Shown: piece after piece, positions 1 to 8,788 of the stretch
Position numbering within the stretch: the first letter of the stretch is position 1
Layout: each line of letters begins with the position of its first letter
Source of the DNA: Ramlibacter cellulosilyticus
GTDB taxonomy: Bacteria; Pseudomonadota; Gammaproteobacteria; Burkholderiales; Burkholderiaceae_C
Direction: 5' to 3'
Length of the DNA: 64,000 nt
Assembly: GCF_014297465.1 (NCBI RefSeq)
Contig: NZ_JACORT010000006.1
Location: 248,001 to 312,000, forward strand
The notes under the pieces: model-generated
What the model was told of the DNA's origin: nothing
Seen by the model: the letters and a program-made list of their open reading frames with translations, nothing else
Databases searched by the model: none
Program-made: the position numbers and the translations under genes

Positions 1-477
1 TGGGGCCAGGTCGCCACGTGGACCAGCATCCAGCATGCGCTGGCCATCGCGGCCGTCACGAGCGTCGTGACGATGCTGGTCGCGCAGCGCACCGTCGTCG
101 ACCGCGGCACCGAGGAAGACCACACGCCGTCGCGCGTGCTGAAGGTCCCGGAGATGCCGGAGCCGCCGCAGGCCGGCCGCATCCAGGTGCGGGTCGAATA
201 CCGCATCGACCCGGCACGGGCACCGGAATTCCTGGCCCTCATGCAGGAGAGCCGCCGCAGCCGCCTGCGCCAGGGCGCGCTCGACTGGCAGTTGCTGCAC
301 GACCTGTACGAGCCGGGGCGCTACGTGGAGCAGATCACGGACGCGTCCTGGACCGAGCACCTGCGCCGCTTCGACCGCATCAGCGCCGACGACGTCGCCC
401 TGCGCGACAAGCGCCTCGCCTTCCACATCGGCGAGGAGCCGCCGCGCGTGTCGCGCTTCCTGGTGGAACAGGAATAG
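1..477 (+). CDS. MFS transporter, C-terminal part (truncated by window edge)
   Basis: The open frame runs in from the left edge, so only the C-terminal 158 residues are visible. The first ~24 residues (WGQVATW...AIAAVTSVVTMLVAQ) are the end of the last membrane helix. They are followed by a cytosolic domain of about 110 residues with the spacing EYRIDP..PEFLALM...R..R.GAL.WQL..DL..PGRYVEQ...SWTEHLRR, which is the tail of EntS-like MFS_3/DUF894 exporters and has an antibiotic-biosynthesis-monooxygenase-like fold. Family membership is clear from this tail; the substrate cannot be told. The gene converges with plsY, 7 bp away. Confidence 0.8.
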   Translation, partial: WGQVATWTSIQHALAIAAVTSVVTMLVAQRTVVDRGTEEDHTPSRVLKVPEMPEPPQAGRIQVRVEYRIDPARAPEFLALMQESRRSRLRQGALDWQLLHDLYEPGRYVEQITDASWTEHLRRFDRISADDVALRDKRLAFHIGEEPPRVSRFLVEQE

Positions 478-484
478 CCTGCCC

Positions 485-1117
485 TCACCCGGCTTTCTTC
501 GCCCCCAGCCGGCTTTCCTTGCCTTCCAGCAGCCGCTGGATGTTCTCGCGGTGGCGCCATGCGAGCAGCAGCGCCATCGCGAACAGTGCCACCGCGACCG
601 GGCGCTCGGCGTACCAGGCGAGGCGGTCGCCCATCAGGTAGTACACGGGCGCGAACACCGCCGACACCAGGGAGGCGAGCGAGGAATAGCGGAAGAAGAA
701 GGCGATGATCAGCCAGGTGAGGCCGGTGGCCACGCCCAGCATCCAGTCGATGCCGAACACCACGCCCAGGAAGGTGGCCACGCCCTTGCCGCCCTGGAAG
801 CGGAAGAAGACGGGATAGAGGTGGCCGAGGAAGGCCGCAAGCCCGACCATCGCCATCGTGCCTTCGTGCAGCCCGTGGCGGTCGCCGAACAGCTTCACCA
901 GCAGCACGGGTACGAAGCCCTTCATCGCATCGAGCAGCAGCGTGACGACGGCGGCGGGCTTGCTGCCGGAGCGCAGCACGTTGGTCGCGCCCGGGTTCTT
1001 GCTGCCGAACGTGCGCGGGTCCGCGAGGCCCATCGCCTTGCTCACGAGCACGGCGAACGCGAGCGACCCCAGCAGGTAGGCGGCCAGCACCGCCAGCGCG
1101 GGATACAGCGACTCCAT
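485..1117 (-). CDS. plsY: glycerol-3-phosphate acyltransferase PlsY
   Basis: Inner-membrane enzyme that transfers an acyl group from acyl-phosphate to glycerol-3-phosphate, the first step of phospholipid synthesis. The 210-residue product has several hydrophobic helices and the family motifs GSKNPGATNVLR (about residues 38-49) and GHLYPVFFRFQGGKGVAT (about residues 95-112). The ATG at 1117 is chosen because the protein then opens with MESLYPALAVLAAYLLGSLA, as in PlsY; a longer frame upstream has no family similarity. ybaK lies upstream on the same strand, 25 bp away. Confidence 0.95.
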   Translation of the reverse strand: MESLYPALAVLAAYLLGSLAFAVLVSKAMGLADPRTFGSKNPGATNVLRSGSKPAAVVTLLLDAMKGFVPVLLVKLFGDRHGLHEGTMAMVGLAAFLGHLYPVFFRFQGGKGVATFLGVVFGIDWMLGVATGLTWLIIAFFFRYSSLASLVSAVFAPVYYLMGDRLAWYAERPVAVALFAMALLLAWRHRENIQRLLEGKESRLGAKKAG

Positions 1118-1142
1118 CTCTCGTCTCCTCCTTGTGTGGGCG

Positions 1143-1634
1143 CTATTCTGCCAGCGCGCACTGCACCGGTTTCGCCCCGAGCAGCTGCACGCAGGCCTGC
1201 GGGTCGATGCCCACCAGGTAGCCGCGCCGGCCGCCATTGAGCACGATGCGGGGCAGCGCGAGGATGCTCTCCTCGATGTACACCGGCATCTGCTTGCGGG
1301 TGCCGAAGGGCGAGGTGCCGCCCACGAGGTAGCCGCTGTGGCGGTTGGCCACCTCCGGCTTGCAGGGCTCGACCGACTTCGCGCCGATCTGGCGCGCGAG
1401 GTTCTTGGTGGACACCTTGCGGTTGCCGTGCATCAGCACGATGAGCGGCCGCGCCTTCTCGTCCTCCATCACCAGCGTCTTCACCACCGTGAACGGGTCG
1501 AAGCCCAGCACCTCGCTGCTGTGCAGGGCCCCGCCGTGCTCCACGTACTCGTAAGGATGCTCGGTGAACGCGACGCCGTTCGCCTTGAGGAAGGCGGTGG
1601 CGGGCGTTTCGCTGACGTGGTCCTTCTTCGCCAT
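1143..1634 (-). CDS. ybaK: Cys-tRNA(Pro)/Cys-tRNA(Cys) deacylase YbaK
   Basis: Trans-acting editing enzyme that hydrolyses misacylated Cys-tRNA(Pro). The 163-residue length fits YbaK/EbsC. Visible family features are AFLKANGVAFTEHPYEY near the N-terminus, VVKTLVM carrying the conserved lysine, the GGTSPFGTRK loop and the end NGGRRGYLVGIDP. It lies 5 bp downstream of the aldo/keto reductase and probably shares its transcript. Confidence 0.92.
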   Translation of the reverse strand: MAKKDHVSETPATAFLKANGVAFTEHPYEYVEHGGALHSSEVLGFDPFTVVKTLVMEDEKARPLIVLMHGNRKVSTKNLARQIGAKSVEPCKPEVANRHSGYLVGGTSPFGTRKQMPVYIEESILALPRIVLNGGRRGYLVGIDPQACVQLLGAKPVQCALAE

Positions 1635-1638
1635 GGCG

Positions 1639-2697
1639 TCAGGCCGCGGGGTCCCGGATCTCCCAGCGGACCTTGTCGATCTCCGCCAGCAGTTCGGGCG
1701 ACAGCTGCGTGCCCCACGCGTCGACGTTTTCCTCCAGTTGCGCGAGCGAAGTCACGCCGATGATCGTGCTCGCCACGCGCCAGTTGCCGTAGCACCAGGC
1801 GAGCGCGAGCTTCGTGGGCGTGAGGCCGTGCTTGCGCGCCAGCGCGCTGTAGCGGCGCGCCGCTTCCAGCGCGTCGGGGCGCGCCCAGCGCTGGTTGCGC
1901 ATGCGTTCGAATTTCGACAGGCGCCCTTCGCGCACGGCCGGCGCATCGAGGCCGCCGTCGTCGTACTTGCCGGTGAGTGCGCCGAACGCGAGCGGCGAAT
2001 ACGCGAGCAGGGACACGCCGAGGCGGTGCATCGTCTCGTCCAGCCCGTTGTCGACCATGCGGCTGGTGAGCGAATACGGGTTCTGCACCGTCGCGACCCG
2101 CGGCAGGTCGTGCTGCTCCGCGAGCCGGACGAATTCGTGCACGCCCCAGGGCGTCTCGTTGGACACGCCGATGTAGCGCACCTTGCCGGAGCGCACCAGC
2201 TTCTGGAAGGCTTCGAGCTGCTCGTAGATGGGCGTGCGGCTCGTTTCCTTGCCGGGCTGGTAGTAGATCTCGCCGAAGGTCGGGACGTGGCGCTCGGGCC
2301 AGTGGACCTGGTACAGGTCGATCACCTCCGTCTGCAGGCGCTTGAGCGAGCCCTCGCAGGACGCGACGATGTCCGCCGCCGTGAGCCCCGGGGTGGCGCG
2401 CACCCACGGCATGCCGCGCGAGGGACCCGCCACCTTGGTGGCAAGGACGATCCTGCTGCGCAGGCCCGGACGCGCGGCGAGCCACCGGCCGATGATGGCC
2501 TCCGTGGCGCCGCAGGTGTCCGCGCGCGGCGGCACCGGGTACATCTCCGCGGTGTCGAGGAAGTTGATGCCGCGCGCGACGGCGCGGTCGAGGATCGCGT
2601 GCGCATCGCCCTCGTTCACCTGCTCGCCGAAGGTCATCGTGCCCAGGCAGATGGGCGTGACGCGCAGGTCGCTCTGGCCGAGCTGGATGGTTTGCAT
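1639..2697 (-). CDS. tas: Tas-like NADP(H)-dependent aldo/keto reductase
   Basis: 352 residues, close in layout to E. coli Tas (shared blocks include LGTMTFGEQ, AEMYPVPPR, LYQVHWPER, IGVSNET and NPYSL). It should reduce aldehydes or ketones with NADPH in the cytosol. The catalytic tetrad can be read as Asp48 and Tyr53 in LDTAEMYP, Lys88 in ATKVAGPSR and the His of QVHWPER. The ATG at 2697 gives the family start MQTIQLGQSDLRV; the longer upstream frame is not supported. The true substrate is unknown. It is divergent from the glycosylase gene starting at 2747. Confidence 0.92.
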   Translation of the reverse strand: MQTIQLGQSDLRVTPICLGTMTFGEQVNEGDAHAILDRAVARGINFLDTAEMYPVPPRADTCGATEAIIGRWLAARPGLRSRIVLATKVAGPSRGMPWVRATPGLTAADIVASCEGSLKRLQTEVIDLYQVHWPERHVPTFGEIYYQPGKETSRTPIYEQLEAFQKLVRSGKVRYIGVSNETPWGVHEFVRLAEQHDLPRVATVQNPYSLTSRMVDNGLDETMHRLGVSLLAYSPLAFGALTGKYDDGGLDAPAVREGRLSKFERMRNQRWARPDALEAARRYSALARKHGLTPTKLALAWCYGNWRVASTIIGVTSLAQLEENVDAWGTQLSPELLAEIDKVRWEIRDPAA

Positions 2698-2746
2698 GGC
2701 GTTACAGCGTTGACGGTGTGTGGAATCGGTCGAGCATATTAGCGGG

Positions 2747-3481
2747 ATGCCCGAAGGTCCCTCGATTGTCATCCTCAAGGAGCAGGTCACGCCCTTCCTC
2801 GGGCACACGATCCGCCGCGTGTCCGGCAACACGACGATCGAGAAGGAGCGGCTGCAGGAGCAGAAGGTCGAGTCCTTCCGCAGCTGGGGCAAGCACTTCC
2901 TGGTGGAGCTGCCGGACTTCAGCCTGCGGGTGCACTTCATGCTGTTCGGCAGCTACCGCATCAACGAGGCGAAGAGCTGGGCGGTGCCCCGGCTGTCGCT
3001 CGGGTTCGACGTGGGCGAGATCAACTTCTACGCCTGCTCGGTGCGCTTCATCGAGGAACCGCTGGACCTCGCCTACGACTGGTGGGCCGACGTGATGTCC
3101 GAGCACTGGGACGAGAAGCTCGCGCTGAAGCGCCTGCGCTCCGCGCCGGACATGCTGGTGTGCGACGCGCTGCTGGACCAGGACATCTTCGCGGGCGTGG
3201 GCAACATCATCAAGAACGAGGTGCTGTTCCGCATCCGGGTGCATCCCCTCTCGACGATCGGCGCGTTGTCGGCGGCGAAGTTGCGCGAACTGGTGCGCGA
3301 GGCGCGGCAGTACAGCTTCGACTTCTACGAGTGGAAGAAGCAGTTCGTGCTGAAGAAGCACTGGCTGGCGCACACGAAGCGCACGTGCCCGAGGTGCCTC
3401 ATTCCGTTGAAGAAGGGGCACCTGGGGAGGACGAATCGCAGGAGTTTCTGGTGCGAGCACTGCCAGGTGCTCTACGCATGA
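2747..3481 (+). CDS. nei: Fpg/Nei-family DNA glycosylase (endonuclease VIII-like)
   Basis: Base-excision repair glycosylase/AP lyase, 244 residues. The start at 2747 is set by chemistry: the family needs Pro as the mature N-terminus followed by Glu, and this ATG gives MPEGPS; an upstream in-frame start would bury it. Lys49 in WGKHF corresponds to the conserved beta-loop lysine. LDQDIFAGVGNIIKNEVLFR is the helix-two-turn-helix DNA-binding segment, and the C-terminus carries a CPRC...CEHC zinc finger. Nei is favoured over MutM by MPEGPS, but the exact subfamily is uncertain. Confidence 0.88.
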   Translation: MPEGPSIVILKEQVTPFLGHTIRRVSGNTTIEKERLQEQKVESFRSWGKHFLVELPDFSLRVHFMLFGSYRINEAKSWAVPRLSLGFDVGEINFYACSVRFIEEPLDLAYDWWADVMSEHWDEKLALKRLRSAPDMLVCDALLDQDIFAGVGNIIKNEVLFRIRVHPLSTIGALSAAKLRELVREARQYSFDFYEWKKQFVLKKHWLAHTKRTCPRCLIPLKKGHLGRTNRRSFWCEHCQVLYA

Positions 3482-3529
3482 TCGGTGGGGTTCGCTTCGC
3501 TCACCTTCCGCCGCTGCCGCGGCGCCACC

Positions 3530-5587
3530 CTACGAAGACAGGCCGTCCCGCACAGGCCCCTGCCCCATCCGCGCCAGCAACTCCTGCACCTGGTCCGGTG
3601 CCGCCGGCTTGGTGAGGTGGTAGTCGAAGCCCGCCTGCAGCGCCTGCTTCTGGTCCGTCTCCGTCCCCCAACCCGTCAGCGCCACCAGCGTCGTCCCGGA
3701 GAGGTCCGGGTCTTCGCGCATCGCCTTCGCGACCTCGTAGCCGTTCATGCCGGGCAGGCCGATGTCCAGGAACACGGCACGCGGACGCGTGCGGCGGGCG
3801 ACGTCGATGGCTTGCGGGCCGCTGTACGCCGTCATCGTCTCGTGGTTGCTCAATTGCAGCAGCATGGCGAGGCTTTCGGCGGCGTCGTGGTTGTCGTCGA
3901 CGACCAGGATGCGGAACGCCGCGGCGGCCGCCACCGGCGCCGTCGCGGCGCCTTCCTGCGGCTGCACTTCGGCATGCGCCAGCGGCAGGCGCACGGTGAA
4001 CGTGCTGCCCTGCACCAGCCCCGGGCTTTCGGCCCACACGTCGCCGCCGTGCATCTCCACCAGCTTCTTCACCAGCGCGAGCCCCAGGCCCAGGCCGCCC
4101 TGCGAGCGTTCCTCGGCGTGCTTCACCTGCGTGAAGATCTCGAACACGCGCGGCAGCATGTCCGCCGGGATGCCCAGGCCGCTGTCGCGCACCTGCAGCA
4201 GCACGTCGCGCCGCGTGGCGCGCGCGGTCAGCGTGATGCGGCCGCCGTCCGGCGTGTACTTGGCCGCGTTGTTCAGGAGGTTGGTGAGCACCTGCGCGAG
4301 CCGCGTGCGGTCCCCCACCACGTGCAGCGCTTCCGGCGGCAGGTCCAGGTGCAAGGTGTGGCGGGCCGCCTGCATCAGCGGCAGGCTGGCTTCGATCGCC
4401 ACCTGCACGATCTCGCGCACCTCGGCGGGCTCCCGCTTCAGCACGATCTTGCCCGTCGTGACGCGCGACACGTCCAGCAGGTCGTCGACCAGGTGCACCA
4501 TCTGGCGCAGCTGGCGCTCCATGATGCCGATCACCTTCTCGGTCGCCTGGGCGCCGCCCTTGCGCAGAAGCGCGATCGCGTTGCCGATGGGCGCGAGGGG
4601 GTTGCGCAGTTCGTGGGCGAGCGTGGCGAGGAACTCGTCCTTGCGCTGGTTGGCTTCGCGCAGCGACTCGTAGAGGCGCGCGTTCTCGATGCTCACCGAA
4701 GCCATGGAGGCCAGCTGGGTGAGCACGGCTTCATCGTCCGTGCTGAACTCTCCGGAGAGCTTGCCCGTGAGCTGCACGATGCCGAGCTTCGCGCCTTGCG
4801 CGCCATTCAGCGACACGGACAGGCCCTCGCACTCCGGCACCTGCAGCGACGCAGGACTGCCGGACGCGAACAAGGTGACCGTCGCGTCCCGCGCGCCGAC
4901 GATCGTGCGCGCCCGCTCGGTGATCACGGCGACGACTTCCTCCACCGACAGGCTGGCGTGGATCGCCTGGCTGGCCGCGACGAGGGCGCGGAAGCGCTCC
5001 TGCCTGCTGCGCAGCGACTGCTCGATGCGGCTGCGCTCGCGTGCTTCGCGGTCGCGTTCGATCACCACTGCCGCGGTGTTCGCGAGCAGTTCCACCACCT
5101 GCCGGTCGTGGCCGGAGGGCGCACGCGGCTCGCGGTAGTACATGGCGAAGGTGCCGAGCACTTCGCCGAGCGTGGAGCGGATCGGCGTGGACCAGCAGGC
5201 CGCGAGGCCGTGCTCGTGCGCGAGGGAGCGGAACGCCGTCCAGAGCGGGTCGCTCGCGATGTCGCTGACCACCACGACCTGGTTGCGCCAGGCGGCGGTG
5301 CCGCAGGAGCCGACGCTGGGGCCGATCACGAGCCCGTCGATCGCCTGGCTGTACGCAGCGGGCAGCGAGGGCGCGGCGCCGTGGCGCAGGCGCTCGCCCT
5401 CTTCTTCGAGCAACAGGATGGAAGCGAGCACGCCGCCGTCGGACTGGCGTTCGGCCGTGAGCACGAGCACGTCGAGCACGGAGGCGAGCGGTGCGCCGCC
5501 CACGGCGAGCTGCAAGGCCTGGTTCTGGCCAGCCAGCAGTGCGCGTGATCGCGCGAGGTCGGTGGTTCCCGCATCCGCGAGGTCCAT
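3530..5587 (-). CDS. GAF-domain hybrid sensor histidine kinase
   Basis: Cytosolic two-component sensor of 685 residues. Order: GAF domain (about 25-180), a second degenerate GAF domain (about 195-330), HisKA with ATLAHELRNPLAPI (phosphoacceptor His), HATPase_c with the N box TNLLNNAAKYT and glycine-rich DSGLGIP and GLGLGLALVKKL, then a C-terminal receiver domain (RILVVDDN, FLDIGLPGMNG, LTKPAA). No membrane helix is seen, so the signal is probably intracellular. Start chosen at 5587 because GGGA lies 7 nt upstream; the ATG at 5593 is possible. No partner regulator is adjacent. Confidence 0.9.
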   Translation of the reverse strand: MDLADAGTTDLARSRALLAGQNQALQLAVGGAPLASVLDVLVLTAERQSDGGVLASILLLEEEGERLRHGAAPSLPAAYSQAIDGLVIGPSVGSCGTAAWRNQVVVVSDIASDPLWTAFRSLAHEHGLAACWSTPIRSTLGEVLGTFAMYYREPRAPSGHDRQVVELLANTAAVVIERDREARERSRIEQSLRSRQERFRALVAASQAIHASLSVEEVVAVITERARTIVGARDATVTLFASGSPASLQVPECEGLSVSLNGAQGAKLGIVQLTGKLSGEFSTDDEAVLTQLASMASVSIENARLYESLREANQRKDEFLATLAHELRNPLAPIGNAIALLRKGGAQATEKVIGIMERQLRQMVHLVDDLLDVSRVTTGKIVLKREPAEVREIVQVAIEASLPLMQAARHTLHLDLPPEALHVVGDRTRLAQVLTNLLNNAAKYTPDGGRITLTARATRRDVLLQVRDSGLGIPADMLPRVFEIFTQVKHAEERSQGGLGLGLALVKKLVEMHGGDVWAESPGLVQGSTFTVRLPLAHAEVQPQEGAATAPVAAAAAFRILVVDDNHDAAESLAMLLQLSNHETMTAYSGPQAIDVARRTRPRAVFLDIGLPGMNGYEVAKAMREDPDLSGTTLVALTGWGTETDQKQALQAGFDYHLTKPAAPDQVQELLARMGQGPVRDGLSS

Positions 5588-5678
5588 GTGCATGTCCCGG
5601 CAGCAGCCGCTGCGTAAGCGGCTATTGTCGTGAGGCCCGGGACGCCCGCGTGTAGGCCGTGGCTGACGCACCGCAACT

Positions 5679-6911
5679 TTACGGCGCGTCCGGCGAACCC
5701 TCCGCGCTGGGCGCCGGCCCGGCGCCGCTGCTGGAAGCGTCGGGCGGCGAAGACGGCGGCTCCGGCTGGGCTTGCTCCGCGTACGGTGCGGGGCGCGGCC
5801 GGCGAACCGGCGGCGGCGTCACGTCCACGATGGTGTCGCCGGGCTCGGCCACGTCGCGCGGGGGCGTGCGACGTGCTTGCGGACGCGGACGTGGCTCATC
5901 CGGAGCGGCCGTCGTGACTTCGGGTTCGACGCGTCGCTCGACGCGCGGCGCCGCTTCTTCCTCCACGCGCCGCTTGCGCGCGGGTGTGGAGGCCGTGCGC
6001 TCTTCGCCTGCGGCTTGCGCTTCGGGCGGGCGCGGCTGGGCCGGCGCCTTCGCCACGGGCGGCTTCGCGGGCGCCGCCGCGGCGGCAGGTGCCGGTGCCG
6101 GTGCAGGTGCGGGAGCAGGTGCGGCCGCAGTCGCAGGAGCAGGCGCCGGTTTCGCGGCCACGGCCGGTGCGGGTGCGGGCGCAGGCGCCGTCTTCGCGAC
6201 AGGCGCAGCAGATGCTGCCGCCGCGGGCTCGGGCGCCTGCACGACGGGCGCGGGCGCCGGTGCGGGCGGAGCCGGCGGCGCCTTCGCGATCGCCGTCGGC
6301 GCCTTGCCGCCGGTCGCGTGCTGCACCGTCACCAGCCCTTCGCGGGCAAAGCGCGTCTTCTCGTGGTCCTCGCCGTAGCGCGCGCGATAGCCTTCGAGGC
6401 TGGCGCTGTACAGCCGCTCGGCGCGCTGGAACAGGTCCTTGCCCTTGCCGGGCGCGCCGAGCGCGGCCACGGTGGCGTAGTGCCGGCCCAGCTGGTACAT
6501 CGCATCGGCGAGCGGGATCGGGTCGCCGTCCTGCAGCGTCGCCGCATTGCGGCACGCATTGAGGAAATCGACTTCCGCGTCGCGCTGGCGGCCGGCCGCG
6601 GCCGCCTCCTTGCCGTCCAGGATCAGCGAGGCGACTTCGTCCGCGCTGCCGGTGCCCGCCTTCTGCTGCAACGTGGCGCGCCCGTCGCCGTCGCCCGCAC
6701 TGGGCAACATGGGGGCCATCTCGCAGTTGCCCGCCATCGCGGTCACGAACGCGGTACTTGGGGAGGCGCCCATCGCACGCGTGGACGGCGCGGGCGAGCC
6801 CGTGTACGGCCCGTCGCCGCCGCGCAGGCTCATCATGCCCACCGCGCCGGCCGCGACGCCGACCAGAAGCCCCACGCCAAACAGCACGCTCTTGCGGGTG
6901 TCCTTGACCAT
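5679..6911 (-). CDS. membrane-anchored protein with Ala/Pro-rich tail, function unknown
   Basis: 410 residues, not recognised as a named family. A positively charged start (MVKDTRKS) and one hydrophobic segment (LFGVGLLVGVAAGAVGMM) suggest an inner-membrane anchor or uncleaved signal. Residues ~85-200 look helical and TPR-like (ILDGKEAAAAGRQRDAEVDFLNACRNAA, LADAMYQLGRHYATVAAL, LFQRAERLYSASLEGYR). The C-terminal half is low complexity, with many APAPAP runs and then a charged Arg/Glu/Pro region. The ATG at 6911 is preferred to a GTG at 6920; neither has a good ribosome-binding site. Codon usage matches neighbours. Confidence 0.7.
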   Translation of the reverse strand: MVKDTRKSVLFGVGLLVGVAAGAVGMMSLRGGDGPYTGSPAPSTRAMGASPSTAFVTAMAGNCEMAPMLPSAGDGDGRATLQQKAGTGSADEVASLILDGKEAAAAGRQRDAEVDFLNACRNAATLQDGDPIPLADAMYQLGRHYATVAALGAPGKGKDLFQRAERLYSASLEGYRARYGEDHEKTRFAREGLVTVQHATGGKAPTAIAKAPPAPPAPAPAPVVQAPEPAAAASAAPVAKTAPAPAPAPAVAAKPAPAPATAAAPAPAPAPAPAPAAAAAPAKPPVAKAPAQPRPPEAQAAGEERTASTPARKRRVEEEAAPRVERRVEPEVTTAAPDEPRPRPQARRTPPRDVAEPGDTIVDVTPPPVRRPRPAPYAEQAQPEPPSSPPDASSSGAGPAPSAEGSPDAP

Positions 6912-6981
6912 GGCCGCCACGGTAGCGGCCCGGCGGCGCGCGGCAGGCGGGACAGGCAGGACAGCGGGAGCCGGACCGTTC

Positions 6982-8775
6982 CTACGACGACACCCTGCCG
7001 CGGGCCCGCTCCTCTTCCTGCAGCCGCAGCACGCGGCGCTGGACCTTGCCCGTGGTCGTCATCGGCAAGGCGTCGATGAACTCGATCTCCTTGGGATACT
7101 CGTAGGGAGCGAGCTTGCCCTTGACGTGCAGCTGCAGCTCGCTCACGAGTTCCGCGTCGAAGGCGTCCGGGCCGCGCGTGGTGATCGCGCGGGCCTCCAG
7201 CACGTTGGGCGCGAGCACCACGTAGGCCTTCACGAGCGCGCCCCGCTCGGGATCCGGCTTGGGCACGACCGCGGCATTGATCACGGCGGGATGCTTGACC
7301 AGGCAGTTCTCGATCTCGCTCGGCCCGATGCGGTAGCCCGCGGCCTTGAACACGTCGTCCGCGCGCCCCTGGTACCAGAGGTAGCCGTCCTCGTCGCGCG
7401 TCGCGAGGTCGCCCGTGCGGCACCAGTCGCCGGTGAACTTGCGCCGCGTCGCTTCCGGGTTCTTCCAGTAGCCGAGGAAGAAGATCGGGTCCGGCTCGCC
7501 GTGCACGTCGTAGCGGTTCACCGCCACGTCCCCGGGTACGCCGGGCGGCACCTCGTTGCCGTCGTCGTCGATGACCGCCACGCGATGGCCGGGATAGGGA
7601 CGGCCCATGCTGCCCGGCCGCGCGGGCCAGCCGACGCCACCGGCCGTGTCGCCATTCATGCTGCAGTTGCCCACCACGTAGTTGATCTCGGTCTGGCCGA
7701 ACATCTCGTTGACCGTCACGCCCAGCTGCTCGCGGCAGTACTGGAAGACCGCGTCGCCGACCGCCTCGCCGGCGCTCATGACGGCCTGCAGGCGCAACGC
7801 GAAATGATCGCGCGGCCGCGGGTACGCCTTCATCATCGCCTTCAGCGCCGTGGGGAAGAGGAAGGTGTGCGTGACGCCGTGCTCCTGCATCAGCGTGAAC
7901 GCGGTGTCGGGGTTGAAGCGCGCGTTGCACGCGACGATGGGGCGGCCGAAGTACAGCGAAGGCAGCAGCGCGTCCATCAACCCGCCGGTCCACGCCCAGT
8001 CGGCGGGCGACCAGAACACTGCGTCGCTTTCCGGACTTGCCCCCTCCCCCGCCGGGGGAGGGCCGGGGCGGGGGCGCAGGGGGCGGAAGCCGAACCAGTT
8101 CTGGCTGCACACGAAGCCCGGCAGGTTGCCCACCAGCGCGCGGTGCGGAATCAGCGCTCCTTTCGGCGGCCCGGTCGTGCCGCTGGTGTAGATCAGCACC
8201 GCGCCATCGTCCGCATGCGTCGCCGCCGGCGTGAAGCCGGTCTCCAGCGTCGCACGTTGCGCCTCCCACGAGAGGTCCGCCTGCGCCGCGGCACCGCCGA
8301 CGCCGACGACGCTGCGCAGCAAGGGGCACGACGCACGCACCTGCCCGATGTTGCCGATCGAGCTCTCGTCGCAGATCGCCACCACGGCTTCGCTGTCCTG
8401 CAGCCGGTATTCCAGGGCCTCGGGCCCGAACAGCATGGACAGCGGCATCGCGACCGCGCCGAGCTGCAGCACCGCCATGTAGGCGATCGCGGTCTCGAAG
8501 CGCTGCGGCATCACGATCGCCACGCGGTCGCCGCGGTGCACGCCCAGCCCCACCAGCAACCGGCTCATCGCGTTCGCTTCGCGCTGCAGCTGCGCGAAGG
8601 TGAGCGTCGCGGCGGGCGAAGCGCCATGCGCGACGATGGCCACGCGCGTGTCCGCATCCTCGCGCCGCGCCCAGCGCCCGCAGCACGCCTCGGCGATGTT
8701 GAAGCCGGGCGGCACCTGCCAGCCGAACCCGCGGTGCATGGCCGCCCAGTTGTCCCTGCCTTGACTGCCCGCCAT
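6982..8775 (-). CDS. AMP-forming acyl-CoA synthetase
   Basis: 597 residues of the ANL superfamily: it activates a carboxylic acid with ATP to an acyl-adenylate and then to the CoA thioester. Motifs: YTSGTTGPPKG (A3), FGQTEINYVVGN (A5 region), TGDLATRDEDGYLWYQGRADD (A7), FKAAGYRIGPSEIE (A8) and the catalytic Lys in TTGKVQRR near the end. The start at 8775 has AGGAG 8 nt upstream; the longer frame would run into the divergent gene. Residues ~233-245 are encoded by a G/C-rich palindromic repeat. Overall layout resembles medium-chain acyl-CoA synthetases; substrate unknown. Confidence 0.88.
   Translation of the reverse strand: MAGSQGRDNWAAMHRGFGWQVPPGFNIAEACCGRWARREDADTRVAIVAHGASPAATLTFAQLQREANAMSRLLVGLGVHRGDRVAIVMPQRFETAIAYMAVLQLGAVAMPLSMLFGPEALEYRLQDSEAVVAICDESSIGNIGQVRASCPLLRSVVGVGGAAAQADLSWEAQRATLETGFTPAATHADDGAVLIYTSGTTGPPKGALIPHRALVGNLPGFVCSQNWFGFRPLRPRPGPPPAGEGASPESDAVFWSPADWAWTGGLMDALLPSLYFGRPIVACNARFNPDTAFTLMQEHGVTHTFLFPTALKAMMKAYPRPRDHFALRLQAVMSAGEAVGDAVFQYCREQLGVTVNEMFGQTEINYVVGNCSMNGDTAGGVGWPARPGSMGRPYPGHRVAVIDDDGNEVPPGVPGDVAVNRYDVHGEPDPIFFLGYWKNPEATRRKFTGDWCRTGDLATRDEDGYLWYQGRADDVFKAAGYRIGPSEIENCLVKHPAVINAAVVPKPDPERGALVKAYVVLAPNVLEARAITTRGPDAFDAELVSELQLHVKGKLAPYEYPKEIEFIDALPMTTTGKVQRRVLRLQEEERARGRVSS
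8041..8078. repeat. palindromic repeat element inside the acyl-CoA synthetase gene
   Basis: A near-perfect palindrome, CCCCTCCCCCGCCGGGGGAGG, followed by GCCGGGGCGGGGGC. It has the look of a dispersed intergenic repeat but lies in frame within the synthetase gene and is translated as a Pro/Gly-rich insert (RPRPGPPPAGEGAS) between the SGTTG motif and the next conserved block. Confidence 0.7.
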
Positions 8776-8788
8776 CGTCCTGTCTCCT

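Noticed and set aside
2702-3460. 252-codon minus-strand frame opposite the Nei-like gene
   Set aside because: Antisense shadow; MPEGPS and the zinc finger define the plus-strand gene.
3485-5548. 687-codon plus-strand frame opposite the GAF kinase
   Set aside because: Low-complexity Arg/His/Ala translation with no signal or domain; the kinase motifs are on the other strand.
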